Assembly: GCA_016866355.1 (NCBI GenBank)
Contig: VGMN01000008.1
Location: 1-64,000 of the forward strand
Direction of reading: 5' to 3'
Source: Bacteroidota bacterium
GTDB lineage: Bacteria; Bacteroidota; Bacteroidia; Chitinophagales; Chitinophagaceae
Length of the DNA: 64,000 nt
The position numbers and the translations under genes were made by a program. This document shows positions 9,660 to 18,195 of this stretch, piece after piece. The notes beneath the pieces were generated by a model, which was not told the origin of the DNA, did no database searches, and was given only the letters and a program-made list of their open reading frames with translations. How positions within the stretch are numbered: the first letter of the stretch is position 1; each line of letters opens with the position of its first letter.

Positions 9660-12251
9660 TTAAAAACGAAGTGTTGCGCTAGCAAAGAAGTTTAAACCAT
9701 ACGCATAAAATAAGCGTGGCGGAAACTTACCAACCTGTACAGGGTCAGCGGCAATCAATTGTTGATCGTAGCGTAGTTGTTCAAACCCGCCAGTAACAAT
9801 TTTCTTATTGTTCAATAGGTTATTAATCCCCACATTTAAAACAAGGAAGGTAGACTTTCTATTTACTTCGTAAGCCTTTGGTAATTTCCAGGAGTACCCA
9901 CCAAAGAAATCGATGGTGTATTGGGCATCAAACTTTGTTTGCTCAAAAACAGATTTATAGTCAGCGGTGCCAGGTGTTAAATACTGAAGTGCATCCCACG
10001 TACGTCTGAGTGGATTCATACTTAAATAAGATTGATCAAAATAACTTCCCGTTATACTTACAAACCAAAATTTGGGAGATCTGTAATTCAAGGAAACGCT
10101 ATACGCCTCCATAGGAGTAGAGGGAACCTTGAAGTTTTCCATATAGATAATATCTCTACCAAGCACCGATGCATTATTATCAACAGTTACAATAGCTTGT
10201 TGGCGGCTATCAAAGTAATAGCGCCCAATAGCTGCTGCAGCATTAACTGTTAAGGTGGGAGAAAGTTTTACTTCTATGCCAAACTCGCCACCAACATGTA
10301 GTCGATCAATGCCGCGTATAGCATAATTGACAAAATTCTGATAGAAGTCATGATAGAAAATCATGATGTCCATGCCTTTCCTAAACTGCGTATAGTAGCC
10401 GCCGATTCTTGCCTTCACTTTGGGAGCATTGAGTACATAGGCAGCCTCTCCAGATAAAATCTCTTCGCTTTGCAAGTCTGCTTGTTGCGCGTTGCGCGTG
10501 CGAGGGGAGATGTATACATTCTCAAAATAGGGAGCACGAGTCAAATAGGCCCCATTCACAAAAACATAATTTCGTCCATTGATTTTATAGGTCAGCCCTG
10601 CTTTGCCCGCATAATCTAAAAAATTATTAGTAGTGCCTTTTCCAAGAGACTCATTGGGAAAAATTCCATTACGAACATTTCCTTGCCGATAAAAGGAGGT
10701 TGCATACAAATTACCTGCTACAAAAAAATCAAGCTTATTAAATTTAAATACCCCTTGCACCCATGAAGCCGCGCGCGAAATATTCAGGTTATAATCATAC
10801 CCAAAACGGTCCCCTACTTTTAAAATTCTATTGGGACGATCTACATCAAATTGATTCACACCGCTGCCCACACCAAAGTCACGTTCGGCAAACTGATTCA
10901 CATTTACATAAAAATCCCCGCCAAGTAAATCTTCAACCTCTTTGTAATAATGATTTTGTTGTGTCTGATAAGAGACGCCAAACGTCACATCTACATGATT
11001 ACCTATTCGAGAATTTAATACACTATTGAAATTGAAACGAGTGGTATTAATAATTCGATTTTCAATAATATACCTGGAGCGATTTCCACTAATGTCATTA
11101 CCTATAACACCATTGGCATCCTTAACAGTTGCGTAACTAGCTGCATTTACATCATAAAGCCGTTGCCAATTGATCTGCCGCAGGTTAATATCAGCACGCA
11201 TGAGTGATGCGAGCCTCTCTGCCTGCGCGCCATCCGGCGAATTAGCCCAAACACCTGTATAACTAGGCAAATAACGATAATAATCAGGTCTTGGATCTGC
11301 CGCATTGTACCAATCAAATCCAGTTACGGAACGATTACCGGTAGAAATACTCAAGGCGGTAGTCAAGCTGGTGTTATTCCTGATGGTAAATTCATGGTTG
11401 ATGATAGCAACAGGTTGATGCGTTCTTCCTACACTAACATTGCGCTTTTTGCCATTTTGATAACCCCAGTTAGGATTATAATAAGGAGTACCTGCCAAAT
11501 CAATCATTTCCTGCACGGAGGCACCTTGCCTTCCGTTTTCATTAGGTGCATCAAATACAGTCAGAGAAAGTAGGTGGCGTCGATTGATTTTTTTATCGAT
11601 GCCTGCAAAGAATGCCCACCCATCATAATAAGTACCCGGCACATACCCTTCACCAGCCCATCTGCGACTTCCACTCAGCGCAAAAGCCCACCCCCTTTTA
11701 CTAAGACCGGTAGCATGCGTGAGCATCATCCGATTATTGTAATTACGGTTGGAGGCTGCATAGCTAAATTGTGTTTGCGCACGCTGTTTACTGGCACGCG
11801 CATCAATATTTGTGTTACCACCAATATCGCCGAATGTAAAAGTGTTGGTACGCAATCCCCAGGAGATATCACGGTTGCGCATCACATCATTCAATCCGCC
11901 CCATAAACCAAAAGGAGTAAACCCATTATCCAAATTATCCATGGGGATTCCATTCAAAAAAGTACTGAAATGATCATTTTCGTACCCACGTATTCTAAAA
12001 CGAACCGCACTAAAATTGAAAGAAGCTGCTGAAAAAAATGGATCACGTCCAGCGGTTAGCAGCGAGGAAACATTTTGACCGCCTGCATCGCCCATATCTC
12101 CTTCATCAAGAGTAATGGTTGGAATATTATCCAGGAGTGCATCTTTTACTTCATCCAAAATTGCTGTGTCTTTACGAGCAGTGGAGTCAACTTGTGCAAT
12201 TGAAATAAGTTGAAAACCGAGTAGGAACAAGAATAAAGCCACAATACGCAT
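9660..12251 (-). CDS. TonB-dependent outer-membrane receptor
   Basis: 863 residues with a signal peptide (MRIVALFLFLLGFQLISIAQ). A plug domain follows at about 40-160 (VSSLLTAGRDPFFSAASF, then RFRIRGYENDH and FLNGIPMDNLDNGF). The rest is a long beta-barrel with aromatic-rich strands, ending in ASATLRF with the terminal Phe typical of outer-membrane barrels. The N-terminal carboxypeptidase-like domain found in SusC proteins is absent, and no SusD gene is present. It is the first gene of a four-gene operon with two DUF5689 lipoproteins and the LTD protein, and is divergent from a secreted EEP nuclease. The substrate is unknown. Context suggests a product of extracellular nuclease or phosphodiesterase action, which is inference. 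Confidence 0.85.
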   Translation of the reverse strand: MRIVALFLFLLGFQLISIAQVDSTARKDTAILDEVKDALLDNIPTITLDEGDMGDAGGQNVSSLLTAGRDPFFSAASFNFSAVRFRIRGYENDHFSTFLNGIPMDNLDNGFTPFGLWGGLNDVMRNRDISWGLRTNTFTFGDIGGNTNIDARASKQRAQTQFSYAASNRNYNNRMMLTHATGLSKRGWAFALSGSRRWAGEGYVPGTYYDGWAFFAGIDKKINRRHLLSLTVFDAPNENGRQGASVQEMIDLAGTPYYNPNWGYQNGKKRNVSVGRTHQPVAIINHEFTIRNNTSLTTALSISTGNRSVTGFDWYNAADPRPDYYRYLPSYTGVWANSPDGAQAERLASLMRADINLRQINWQRLYDVNAASYATVKDANGVIGNDISGNRSRYIIENRIINTTRFNFNSVLNSRIGNHVDVTFGVSYQTQQNHYYKEVEDLLGGDFYVNVNQFAERDFGVGSGVNQFDVDRPNRILKVGDRFGYDYNLNISRAASWVQGVFKFNKLDFFVAGNLYATSFYRQGNVRNGIFPNESLGKGTTNNFLDYAGKAGLTYKINGRNYVFVNGAYLTRAPYFENVYISPRTRNAQQADLQSEEILSGEAAYVLNAPKVKARIGGYYTQFRKGMDIMIFYHDFYQNFVNYAIRGIDRLHVGGEFGIEVKLSPTLTVNAAAAIGRYYFDSRQQAIVTVDNNASVLGRDIIYMENFKVPSTPMEAYSVSLNYRSPKFWFVSITGSYFDQSYLSMNPLRRTWDALQYLTPGTADYKSVFEQTKFDAQYTIDFFGGYSWKLPKAYEVNRKSTFLVLNVGINNLLNNKKIVTGGFEQLRYDQQLIAADPVQVGKFPPRLFYAYGLNFFASATLRF

Positions 12252-12386
12252 GCAGTGTAGTTTTTAGGTGTAGTGAAGTTATTGGCTAGCTCAAAACAGG
12301 TTATTAAAAGTTAAACACATTTTAGGGGATAAATTGAGATCAAAAAGTGCTAGTAAGTTGTAGTTTTAGGCCTCGTTGTGACTTTT

Positions 12387-13430
12387 ATGAAAAAACACCT
12401 GCTTATATTGCCACTTTTCCTTCTCAGCATTTCATCGTTCGCCCAAAAAAAACAATTTAAGTCAGCCATTATTGGCTTTTATAACCTGGAAAATTTGTTT
12501 GACACATTAGATAACACTTTAATTAATGATGAGGAGTTTTTACCCAGTGGAATCAGAAATTATAATACCGCTATCTATAAGGATAAACTCGCTAAACTAG
12601 CTGCTGTTATTGCACAAATTGGCACCTCCTATACGCCAGATGGCCCTGCTCTTTTAGGTGTTGCTGAAATTGAAAATGACACCGTCCTACACGACCTTGT
12701 AAATGAACCACAATTACAAAAAAGAAACTATCGATATGTCCACTATGATTCAAAGGATGCGCGTGGTGTGGATGTTGGATTACTTTACAACCCAAACTAT
12801 TTTTCTGTACTCACCAGTAACAAGTTATTTGTTCCACTACCCACCGGCTCAAAGGACGCTTACTATACGCGAGACATTTTATGGGTTAAAGGGAAATTAA
12901 ATGGTGAAACTATACACGTATACGTAAACCATTGGCCAAGCCGAAGTGGCGGCGAAAAAAGAAGTGAACCTGGAAGAATTGCCGCCGCTGCGGTATGCAG
13001 GAAACACATTGACAGCATCCTTTCAAAAGAGCCAAATGCTAAGATTGTTGTTATGGGAGACCTTAATGATGACCCGATCAATAAAAGTGTAGAAAAAGTG
13101 CTGAGAGCTGTCGACAAAGACCAGTTAGACCAACAAGGGGCATTATTCAATCCCTGGTTGGATCTTTATAAAAAGGGTATTGGCACATTGGCTTACCAGG
13201 ATGCTTGGGGGCTTTTTGATCAAATCATTGTTTCAAAATCTTGGTTAGATAAAGATCAGGGCGGTTTCTTCTTATACCAACCCCAGGTTTTTAATAAAGA
13301 ATTCCTTGTTGAAAACAACGGGCGCTACAAAGGTTACCCCATGCGAACTTGGGATGGTAATAGTTACCGAGGTGGTTACAGTGATCATTTCCCTACATAT
13401 ATACTGGTAATCAAAGAGTTAGGTAATTAA
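12387..13430 (+). CDS. Secreted endonuclease/exonuclease/phosphatase (EEP) family protein
   Basis: 347 residues with a signal peptide (MKKHLLILPLFLLSISSFAQ), so periplasmic or exported, with no T9SS signal. Motifs of the metal-dependent EEP fold are present in order: FYNLENLFD (Asn33), GVAEIEN (Glu94), GVDVGLLY, NHWPSR (His182), GDLNDDP (Asp225, Asn227) and YSDHFPTY (Asp333, His334). All catalytic positions are intact. FYNLENLFD is typical of the extracellular nuclease branch (COG2374-like). Likely substrates are DNA, RNA or another phosphodiester. The ATG is preferred over a GTG 9 bases upstream because it starts the signal peptide directly. It is divergent from the TonB receptor across 135 bases. 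Confidence 0.88.
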   Translation: MKKHLLILPLFLLSISSFAQKKQFKSAIIGFYNLENLFDTLDNTLINDEEFLPSGIRNYNTAIYKDKLAKLAAVIAQIGTSYTPDGPALLGVAEIENDTVLHDLVNEPQLQKRNYRYVHYDSKDARGVDVGLLYNPNYFSVLTSNKLFVPLPTGSKDAYYTRDILWVKGKLNGETIHVYVNHWPSRSGGEKRSEPGRIAAAAVCRKHIDSILSKEPNAKIVVMGDLNDDPINKSVEKVLRAVDKDQLDQQGALFNPWLDLYKKGIGTLAYQDAWGLFDQIIVSKSWLDKDQGGFFLYQPQVFNKEFLVENNGRYKGYPMRTWDGNSYRGGYSDHFPTYILVIKELGN

Positions 13431-13484
13431 AATTATCCTAGCCCCTTCAATAGGCTTACGCTTGTACGGTAAGCAGATTTCCCA

Positions 13485-13492
13485 TATCTTTG
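13485..13492 (+). promoter_or_regulatory. -7 box of the rpsF-rpsR-rplI operon
   Basis: TATCTTTG matches TAnnTTTG exactly. Transcription would start near 13496-13500, giving a leader of about 105 bases before rpsF. Confidence 0.65.
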
Positions 13493-13499
13493 CCGCCCC

Positions 13500-13603
13500 C
13501 AAATCTGGATTCGCAGATTCTTTTTCACCCTGGTGAAATTGTCCAATGGGTAAACCGAATTATTAACCTTTTTCGGCTTAGAGCCGAAAACAAAACTTGG
13601 TAC
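13500..13603 (+). ncRNA. Structured 5' leader of rpsF with three hairpins
   Basis: Three consecutive perfect stems: AATCTG/CAGATT (13502-13519), TTTCAC/GTGAAA (13523-13538, loop CCTG) and TTTTCGGC/GCCGAAAA (13570-13590), the last ending 13 bases before the ATG. In other bacteria the S6:S18 complex represses its own operon by binding the rpsF leader. An analogous role here is inferred from position; I could not match the published motif base by base. Confidence 0.55.
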
Positions 13604-13960
13604 ATGAACAACTATGAACTGATGGTGATTTTCACCCCTGTTCTGAGTGACGACGAGTTCAAATCCCAGCAAAAAAAGATTGCTAAGATGGTCACCGAAG
13701 CTGGTGGCACCGTTGTTGCAGAGAACGCCTGGGGCCTCAAATCTCTGGCCTACCCTATTGCAAAGAAGACCACTGGTCTTTATTGGGTACTTGAGTACAG
13801 TGCAGCTGCTGACTTCAATGAAAAATTGAAAACTCAGTTGTTGCGTGACGAGACAGTGCTCCGTCATTTGTGCACAAAACTCGACAAATACGCCGTCGAG
13901 TACAATGCCCGTAAGAGAAGTGGTGTAAAATCTTATCAACAAAAAGCAGTGGAGGCCTAA
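13604..13960 (+). CDS. rpsF: 30S ribosomal protein bS6
   Basis: 118 residues beginning [15 protein letters not shown], the standard S6 N-terminus. S6 binds 16S rRNA in the platform of the small subunit as a pair with S18. The [23 protein letters not shown] strand-helix region is recognisable. An in-frame TTG 38 codons upstream is rejected because it falls inside the -7 box and the hairpin leader. rpsR follows after 4 bases and rplI after that, the usual S6-S18-L9 operon order. Confidence 0.96.
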   Translation: MNNYELMVIFTPVLSDDEFKSQQKKIAKMVTEAGGTVVAENAWGLKSLAYPIAKKTTGLYWVLEYSAAADFNEKLKTQLLRDETVLRHLCTKLDKYAVEYNARKRSGVKSYQQKAVEA

Positions 13961-13964
13961 TTGT

Positions 13965-14228
13965 ATGGCAAAGAATGAAATCAAATACTTGACGGCCATC
14001 AAAACTGATAAGCGCGTCAAGAAGTTCTGCCGATTCAAGAAATACGGCATCCGCTATATTGATTATAAGGATGTAGAGTTTCTTAAAAAATTTCTCAATG
14101 AGCAAGGCAAGCTTTTACCACGCCGCTTAACAGGAAACAGCTTGAAATTTCAGCGTAAAGTTTCCGATGCCGTGAAAAAAGCGCGTCAAATGGCGCTGCT
14201 GCCTTATGTAACTGATCTTTTAAAATAA
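13965..14228 (+). CDS. rpsR: 30S ribosomal protein bS18
   Basis: 87 residues. The conserved core reads [20 protein letters not shown], then [16 protein letters not shown] and [11 protein letters not shown], diagnostic of S18. It pairs with S6 in the 30S platform. No zinc-binding cysteine pattern is present; the only Cys is in KKFCRFKK. It is the second gene of the operon. Confidence 0.96.
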   Translation: MAKNEIKYLTAIKTDKRVKKFCRFKKYGIRYIDYKDVEFLKKFLNEQGKLLPRRLTGNSLKFQRKVSDAVKKARQMALLPYVTDLLK

Positions 14229-14296
14229 CCTCACCCTAACTCCTTTTTATAAGGAAGACAGTGCCAAGCACTGGGCAGGTGAACAAAAGAAAAAAA

Positions 14297-14743
14297 ATGG
14301 AAGTCATTTTAATCAAGGATGTAGATAATCTGGGTGCTGCTAACGAGGTAGTAAAAGTAAAAAACGGGTATGCCCGTAACTTTTTGATCCCTCGCAAGAT
14401 GGCAGTTGAAAATAGCCCCAACAATCAAAAGCAATTGGAAGAGCGTTTAAAGCAATTCCAAAAGAAGGAAGCTCTTATGCTGGCTCAAATTAATAGTGTA
14501 ATTGCAAAACTTAACGAAGGACCCATTCGCTTGGGAGCTAAATCAGGTACCAGCGGAAAGATCTTTGGAAGCGTTACCAGTCTTCAAATCAGCAGAGCTA
14601 TTCGCGAACAAAAAGGATATGAGATTGACCGTAAAAAAATCTCTATTGCGGAAGAAGTAAAAGAGCTGGGAAGCTACAAAGCTGTTATCAACTTCGGTAA
14701 CGGTAAGTCAGCAGAAGTCAGCTTTGAAGTAGTTGCTGAATAA
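14297..14743 (+). CDS. rplI: 50S ribosomal protein bL9
   Basis: 148 residues from the ATG giving MEVILIKDVDNLG, the canonical L9 start. The N-terminal domain carries VKNGYARNFLIPRKMA. A long connecting helix (about 45-75, NNQKQLEERLKQFQKKEA) leads to the C-terminal rRNA-binding domain (GSVTSLQISRAI). L9 sits at the base of the L1 stalk. The gene lies 68 bases after rpsR, and an earlier in-frame start would add 12 non-conserved residues. A strong terminator follows, so this is the end of the operon. Confidence 0.96.
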   Translation: MEVILIKDVDNLGAANEVVKVKNGYARNFLIPRKMAVENSPNNQKQLEERLKQFQKKEALMLAQINSVIAKLNEGPIRLGAKSGTSGKIFGSVTSLQISRAIREQKGYEIDRKKISIAEEVKELGSYKAVINFGNGKSAEVSFEVVAE

Positions 14744-14765
14744 AATATTACCCAAAACCAACTGC

Positions 14766-14791
14766 AAAGTCCTCTTCGGAGGACTTTTTTT
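14766..14791 (+). terminator. Intrinsic terminator of the rpsF-rpsR-rplI operon
   Basis: AAAGTCCTC and GAGGACTTT pair around a TTCG tetraloop and run into TTTTTTT. Confidence 0.92.
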
Positions 14792-14876
14792 ATTCCCTAA
14801 GCGGGTGCTAGTCAAGCGGTTGTAAGAAGTTTGCCCGAATCCCTAGACAAATTGGCTAGGAGAACTAAAAAAAACG

Positions 14877-14884
14877 TTACTTTG
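14877..14884 (+). promoter_or_regulatory. Possible -7 box and start of the RRM-protein leader
   Basis: TTACTTTG has one mismatch to TAnnTTTG, and a TTG lies about 22 bases upstream as a -33 candidate. It predicts a leader of about 105 bases whose 5' end begins with the hairpin GCACC-GTTATT-GGTGC (14884-14899). Confidence 0.4.
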
Positions 14885-14996
14885 CACCGTTATTGGTGCT
14901 CTTTCAGTTTCACATGTCCGGGGCGATTCGAATACGTAGAATGTTCTCTAGGTACTGTTTACTGTTGACACTCTTTATTTTTTAAAACCTAACAAG

Positions 14997-15365
14997 ATGA
15001 ACATTTACGTAGGAAATCTGAGCTGGAACCTAAAAGACCAGGATCTGCTCAATCTTTTTTCAGCCCATGGTGAAGTAACCACAGCAAAAATCATTAATGA
15101 CAAATTCACTGGTCGTAGCAAAGGCTTCGGTTTCGTGGAAATGCCAAATGATGATCAAGCTCAAGCTGCTATTGCTGCTCTTAACGGAACAGCAGTGGAT
15201 GGCCGTAATGTGGTTGTGAACGAAAGCCGTCCAAAGCCTGAAGGCAGTGGTGGCGGTGGTGGCTTCAAGAAGCGCAGCTTCAGCGGCGGCGGTGGCGGTG
15301 GCTATCGCGGTAACCGTGGCGGTGGCGACTACAATCGCGACAGCTTCAACAACGGAGACTTCTAA
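14997..15365 (+). CDS. Glycine-rich RRM RNA-binding protein
   Basis: 122 residues. One RNA recognition motif fills residues 1-80, with RNP2 IYVGNL at 3-8 and RNP1 KGFGFVEM at about 41-48. A disordered Gly/Arg/Ser-rich tail (GGGGGFKKRSF, GGYRGNRGGGDYN) should add non-specific RNA contact. This is the short Bacteroidota Rbp type, thought to act as a general post-transcriptional regulator in a phylum that often lacks Hfq. The ~105-base leader suggests the gene is itself regulated at the RNA level. It is monocistronic between two terminators. Confidence 0.92.
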   Translation: MNIYVGNLSWNLKDQDLLNLFSAHGEVTTAKIINDKFTGRSKGFGFVEMPNDDQAQAAIAALNGTAVDGRNVVVNESRPKPEGSGGGGGFKKRSFSGGGGGGYRGNRGGGDYNRDSFNNGDF

Positions 15366-15402
15366 ATCATTGACGGTTGATCCGTCGATTCAATTTACTC
15401 CT

Positions 15403-15434
15403 ATAGTCCGGTCTAAATGACCGGACTATTTTTT
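15403..15434 (+). terminator. Intrinsic terminator of the RRM-protein gene
   Basis: An 11-bp perfect stem, ATAGTCCGGTC/GACCGGACTAT, with loop TAAAT followed by TTTTTT. A weaker hairpin (GACGG-TTGAT-CCGTC, 15372-15386) precedes it. Confidence 0.93.
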
Positions 15435-15436
15435 GT

Positions 15437-15444
15437 TACCTTCG
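15437..15444 (+). promoter_or_regulatory. -7 box for guaA, near-leaderless
   Basis: TACCTTCG, the TAnnTTCG variant, ends 7 bases before the guaA ATG and directly abuts the upstream terminator T-run. Confidence 0.55.
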
Positions 15445-15451
15445 TACTGAA

Positions 15452-16984
15452 ATGACCGAAAAAATTCTGATCCTGGATTTTGGATCACAGTATACGCAGT
15501 TGATTGCACGGGCTGTACGCGAAGCAAATGTTTACTGCGAGATAATACCCTATCATCACGCTGTGCAAATTGAGCCAACGCTAAAAGGAATTATTCTTTC
15601 TGGCTCACCCGCATCTGTAAACGATGAAAAAGCTCCAGTAATAGATATAGCTGCGCTAAATGCCCATGTCCCCGTGCTAGGAATTTGTTATGGAGCCCAG
15701 CTTACGGCAAAATGTTTTGGTGGAATCGTTGCCAAAAGCAATAAGCGAGAATATGGACGTGCCCAATTAAGAAGAAAAAAAGAGGACCCTATTTTCAAAG
15801 GGATGGACACACAATCCCAAGTTTGGATGAGTCATAGCGATTCAATCAAAACACTTCCCACGGGTTATGCATTGCTCGCTGATACAGATAGTATTCCTGT
15901 AGCAGCCTTTAAAAAACAAGCTGACGGACAATCGTTATATGGAGTACAATTCCATCCTGAGGTATACCACTCTTCGCAAGGAAAAACATTCTTAAAAAAC
16001 TTTTTGTTGGAAATCTGTGGATGCAAACAAGATTGGACTCCTGCACATTTTATAACAGACACCGTGCATGCATTACGCAGTCAAATTGGAAATAGACGCG
16101 TCATAATGGCACTAAGTGGTGGCGTAGACTCAACAGTAGCGGCCACGCTAATACACCGTGCCATTGGCGATCAGTTAACAGGAATATTTGTTGACAATGG
16201 AGTATTAAGAAAAGACGAGTTCAATGCAGTATTAAAAACGTATCAGGAAATTGGATTACCAGTCAAAGGAGTTGATGCCAGCGAACGCTTTTACCAAAAC
16301 TTAGCAGGCAAAACGGATCCTGAGGCAAAACGAAAAGCAATCGGCTCTCTATTCATCGATATTTTCCAAGAAGAAGCTGCACAATTAAAAAATATTGAAT
16401 TATTAGGGCAGGGTACTATTTACCCTGACGTAATAGAAAGTGTTTCTGTTCACGGCCCCTCTGTTACCATCAAATCACACCATAATGTAGGCGGACTCCC
16501 CGAACATCTACATCTTGAATTAGTTGAGCCACTCCGTTTGTTATTCAAGGATGAAGTAAGAAAAATTGGATTAGAATTAGGTATTCCCCCAGCAATGATC
16601 CACCGACACCCTTTTCCTGGGCCGGGATTAGCTATTCGAATTATAGGTGAGGTAAATGCAGCACGTGTGCAATTGTTACAAGCTGCGGACCATGTATTTA
16701 TTCAAGCATTAAGAGATAAGAGCTTGTATGATTCAGTTTGGCAGGCAGGTGTAATGTTACTCCCCGTAAAAAGTGTAGGGGTAATGGGTGACGAGCGAAC
16801 GTATGAATATACCGTGGCACTCAGAGCCGTAACCAGTGTAGATGGAATGACAGCGGATTGGGCACACCTACCCTACGAATTTTTAGCGTATGTTTCTAAT
16901 GAAATCATCAATCACGTAAAGGGGATCAACCGGGTTGTATATGATATCAGCAGTAAACCACCCGCTACCATTGAGTGGGAGTAA
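15452..16984 (+). CDS. guaA: GMP synthase (glutamine-hydrolysing)
   Basis: Converts XMP, glutamine and ATP to GMP. The 510 residues are the usual length. The class I amidotransferase half has the nucleophile Cys79 in GICYGAQL and the His168/Glu170 pair in FHPEVYHS. The ATP pyrophosphatase half has SGGVDST at 222-228, and the C-terminal dimerisation domain ends PATIEWE. All catalytic residues are intact. It is preceded by its own -7 box, and the next gene starts 15 bases downstream. Confidence 0.97.
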   Translation: MTEKILILDFGSQYTQLIARAVREANVYCEIIPYHHAVQIEPTLKGIILSGSPASVNDEKAPVIDIAALNAHVPVLGICYGAQLTAKCFGGIVAKSNKREYGRAQLRRKKEDPIFKGMDTQSQVWMSHSDSIKTLPTGYALLADTDSIPVAAFKKQADGQSLYGVQFHPEVYHSSQGKTFLKNFLLEICGCKQDWTPAHFITDTVHALRSQIGNRRVIMALSGGVDSTVAATLIHRAIGDQLTGIFVDNGVLRKDEFNAVLKTYQEIGLPVKGVDASERFYQNLAGKTDPEAKRKAIGSLFIDIFQEEAAQLKNIELLGQGTIYPDVIESVSVHGPSVTIKSHHNVGGLPEHLHLELVEPLRLLFKDEVRKIGLELGIPPAMIHRHPFPGPGLAIRIIGEVNAARVQLLQAADHVFIQALRDKSLYDSVWQAGVMLLPVKSVGVMGDERTYEYTVALRAVTSVDGMTADWAHLPYEFLAYVSNEIINHVKGINRVVYDISSKPPATIEWE

Positions 16985-16999
16985 TTTACATTGAATGAC

Positions 17000-18181
17000 A
17001 TGAAAGGCTTTCGTATTTTTTGGATGCTGTTATTTACATGCATTCTTTTTTCACAGCCACTGATTGCACAAAACAATGTGCCAAAAAAATCAGTTCGCAT
17101 AGGCCTTCTTTTACCTTTATTACTTGACTCCGCCATTGATCAAAAAAACAATTTCAAGTTTCCACCAAAAACTTTTCCCAAATATTTATTACCCGGTTTA
17201 GAATTTTATGAAGGAGCGTTACTTGCCTTAGACTCGCTCAATAAAAAAAGAGCGCCCATTCAATTAGTAGTACTAGATACACGTGCCGCAAAGGAAAACA
17301 TTCAAACACAACTTGAAAAACTGGCGGGTCCACCCCTGGATCTTATTCTGACACATTGCAATGCAACGGAGCTTAGAATTATTGCAACCTATGGATTAAA
17401 GAAAAATATACCCGTGATTAATGTGAATCTTCCAAACGATGCCGGCATCACTGGAAATCCATTTTTAGTGTTACTCAATTCCACCCTTCGCACGCAATGT
17501 GTAGCCCTTGCAGATCATATCCAATCTAAATACACCAAACAACAAGTGGTGGTTTTCCGTAAAAAGGGAGGATTGGAGGATCGGATTCGTAGTCATTGGG
17601 AGGAAAATAATCAAGCAAAAAAAATTATCAAATGGACCTATGTAGATTTACCAGATAGTTTTTCCGTAAATCACCTTAGCGCCAAATTGGATACCACCAA
17701 ATCTACTATCTGTGTAGCTGGCACTTTAGATGAAAATTTTGGAAAGCGACTAGCCGCGCAATTGGCCACCGTTTCCAAGCAACGATATAAAGTCAGTTTA
17801 TTTGGGTTACCAACCTGGGATGACAGTAAAGATTTTTCAAGACTTGAATACAGAGGCATTGATATTACCTACTGTACACCCTACTATAATTCTCGCACTG
17901 ATTCAGTCAGTCAGCAGGTACAGCAATTTTTTGCCACCACGCTCTACGCTCGACCAAGCGATATGGTGCTACGTGGTTACGAAGCTGTTTGGAAATACGC
18001 TAATCTTCTTCTCAAATACGGGAACAATATTGCTACGCAATTAGATTCCAACGAATTTGAGTTGTTTAGAGAAATGGAACTCAAACCTGTTATAGGAAAA
18101 GAAAAACAGCTAGACTATTTTGAGAATAAGAAACTTTTCTTCCTCAAATGGCAGGATGGAATACGTAAACTGATTTCCTGA
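17000..18181 (+). CDS. Periplasmic-binding-fold protein (type I, ABC substrate-binding-like)
   Basis: 393 residues from the ATG that begins a signal peptide (MKGFRIFWMLLFTCILFSQPLIAQ). The pattern VRIGLLLPLLLDS, then LEFYEGALLALDSL and LDLILTHCNATE, is that of a type I periplasmic-binding fold related to Leu/Ile/Val receptors. Related Bacteroidota proteins often carry LysM domains in front, but none is seen here. No permease or ATPase gene is adjacent, so it may be a sensor or envelope factor and not a transporter part. It is 15 bases after guaA and probably shares its transcript. An upstream TTG adds only three residues. Confidence 0.7.
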   Translation: MKGFRIFWMLLFTCILFSQPLIAQNNVPKKSVRIGLLLPLLLDSAIDQKNNFKFPPKTFPKYLLPGLEFYEGALLALDSLNKKRAPIQLVVLDTRAAKENIQTQLEKLAGPPLDLILTHCNATELRIIATYGLKKNIPVINVNLPNDAGITGNPFLVLLNSTLRTQCVALADHIQSKYTKQQVVVFRKKGGLEDRIRSHWEENNQAKKIIKWTYVDLPDSFSVNHLSAKLDTTKSTICVAGTLDENFGKRLAAQLATVSKQRYKVSLFGLPTWDDSKDFSRLEYRGIDITYCTPYYNSRTDSVSQQVQQFFATTLYARPSDMVLRGYEAVWKYANLLLKYGNNIATQLDSNEFELFREMELKPVIGKEKQLDYFENKKLFFLKWQDGIRKLIS

Positions 18182-18195
18182 TTACCTATTAATTG

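Noticed and set aside
13433-14050. 205-codon open frame antisense to rpsF and rpsR
   Set aside because: The opposite strand encodes unmistakable S6 and S18, and the antisense product has no recognisable feature.
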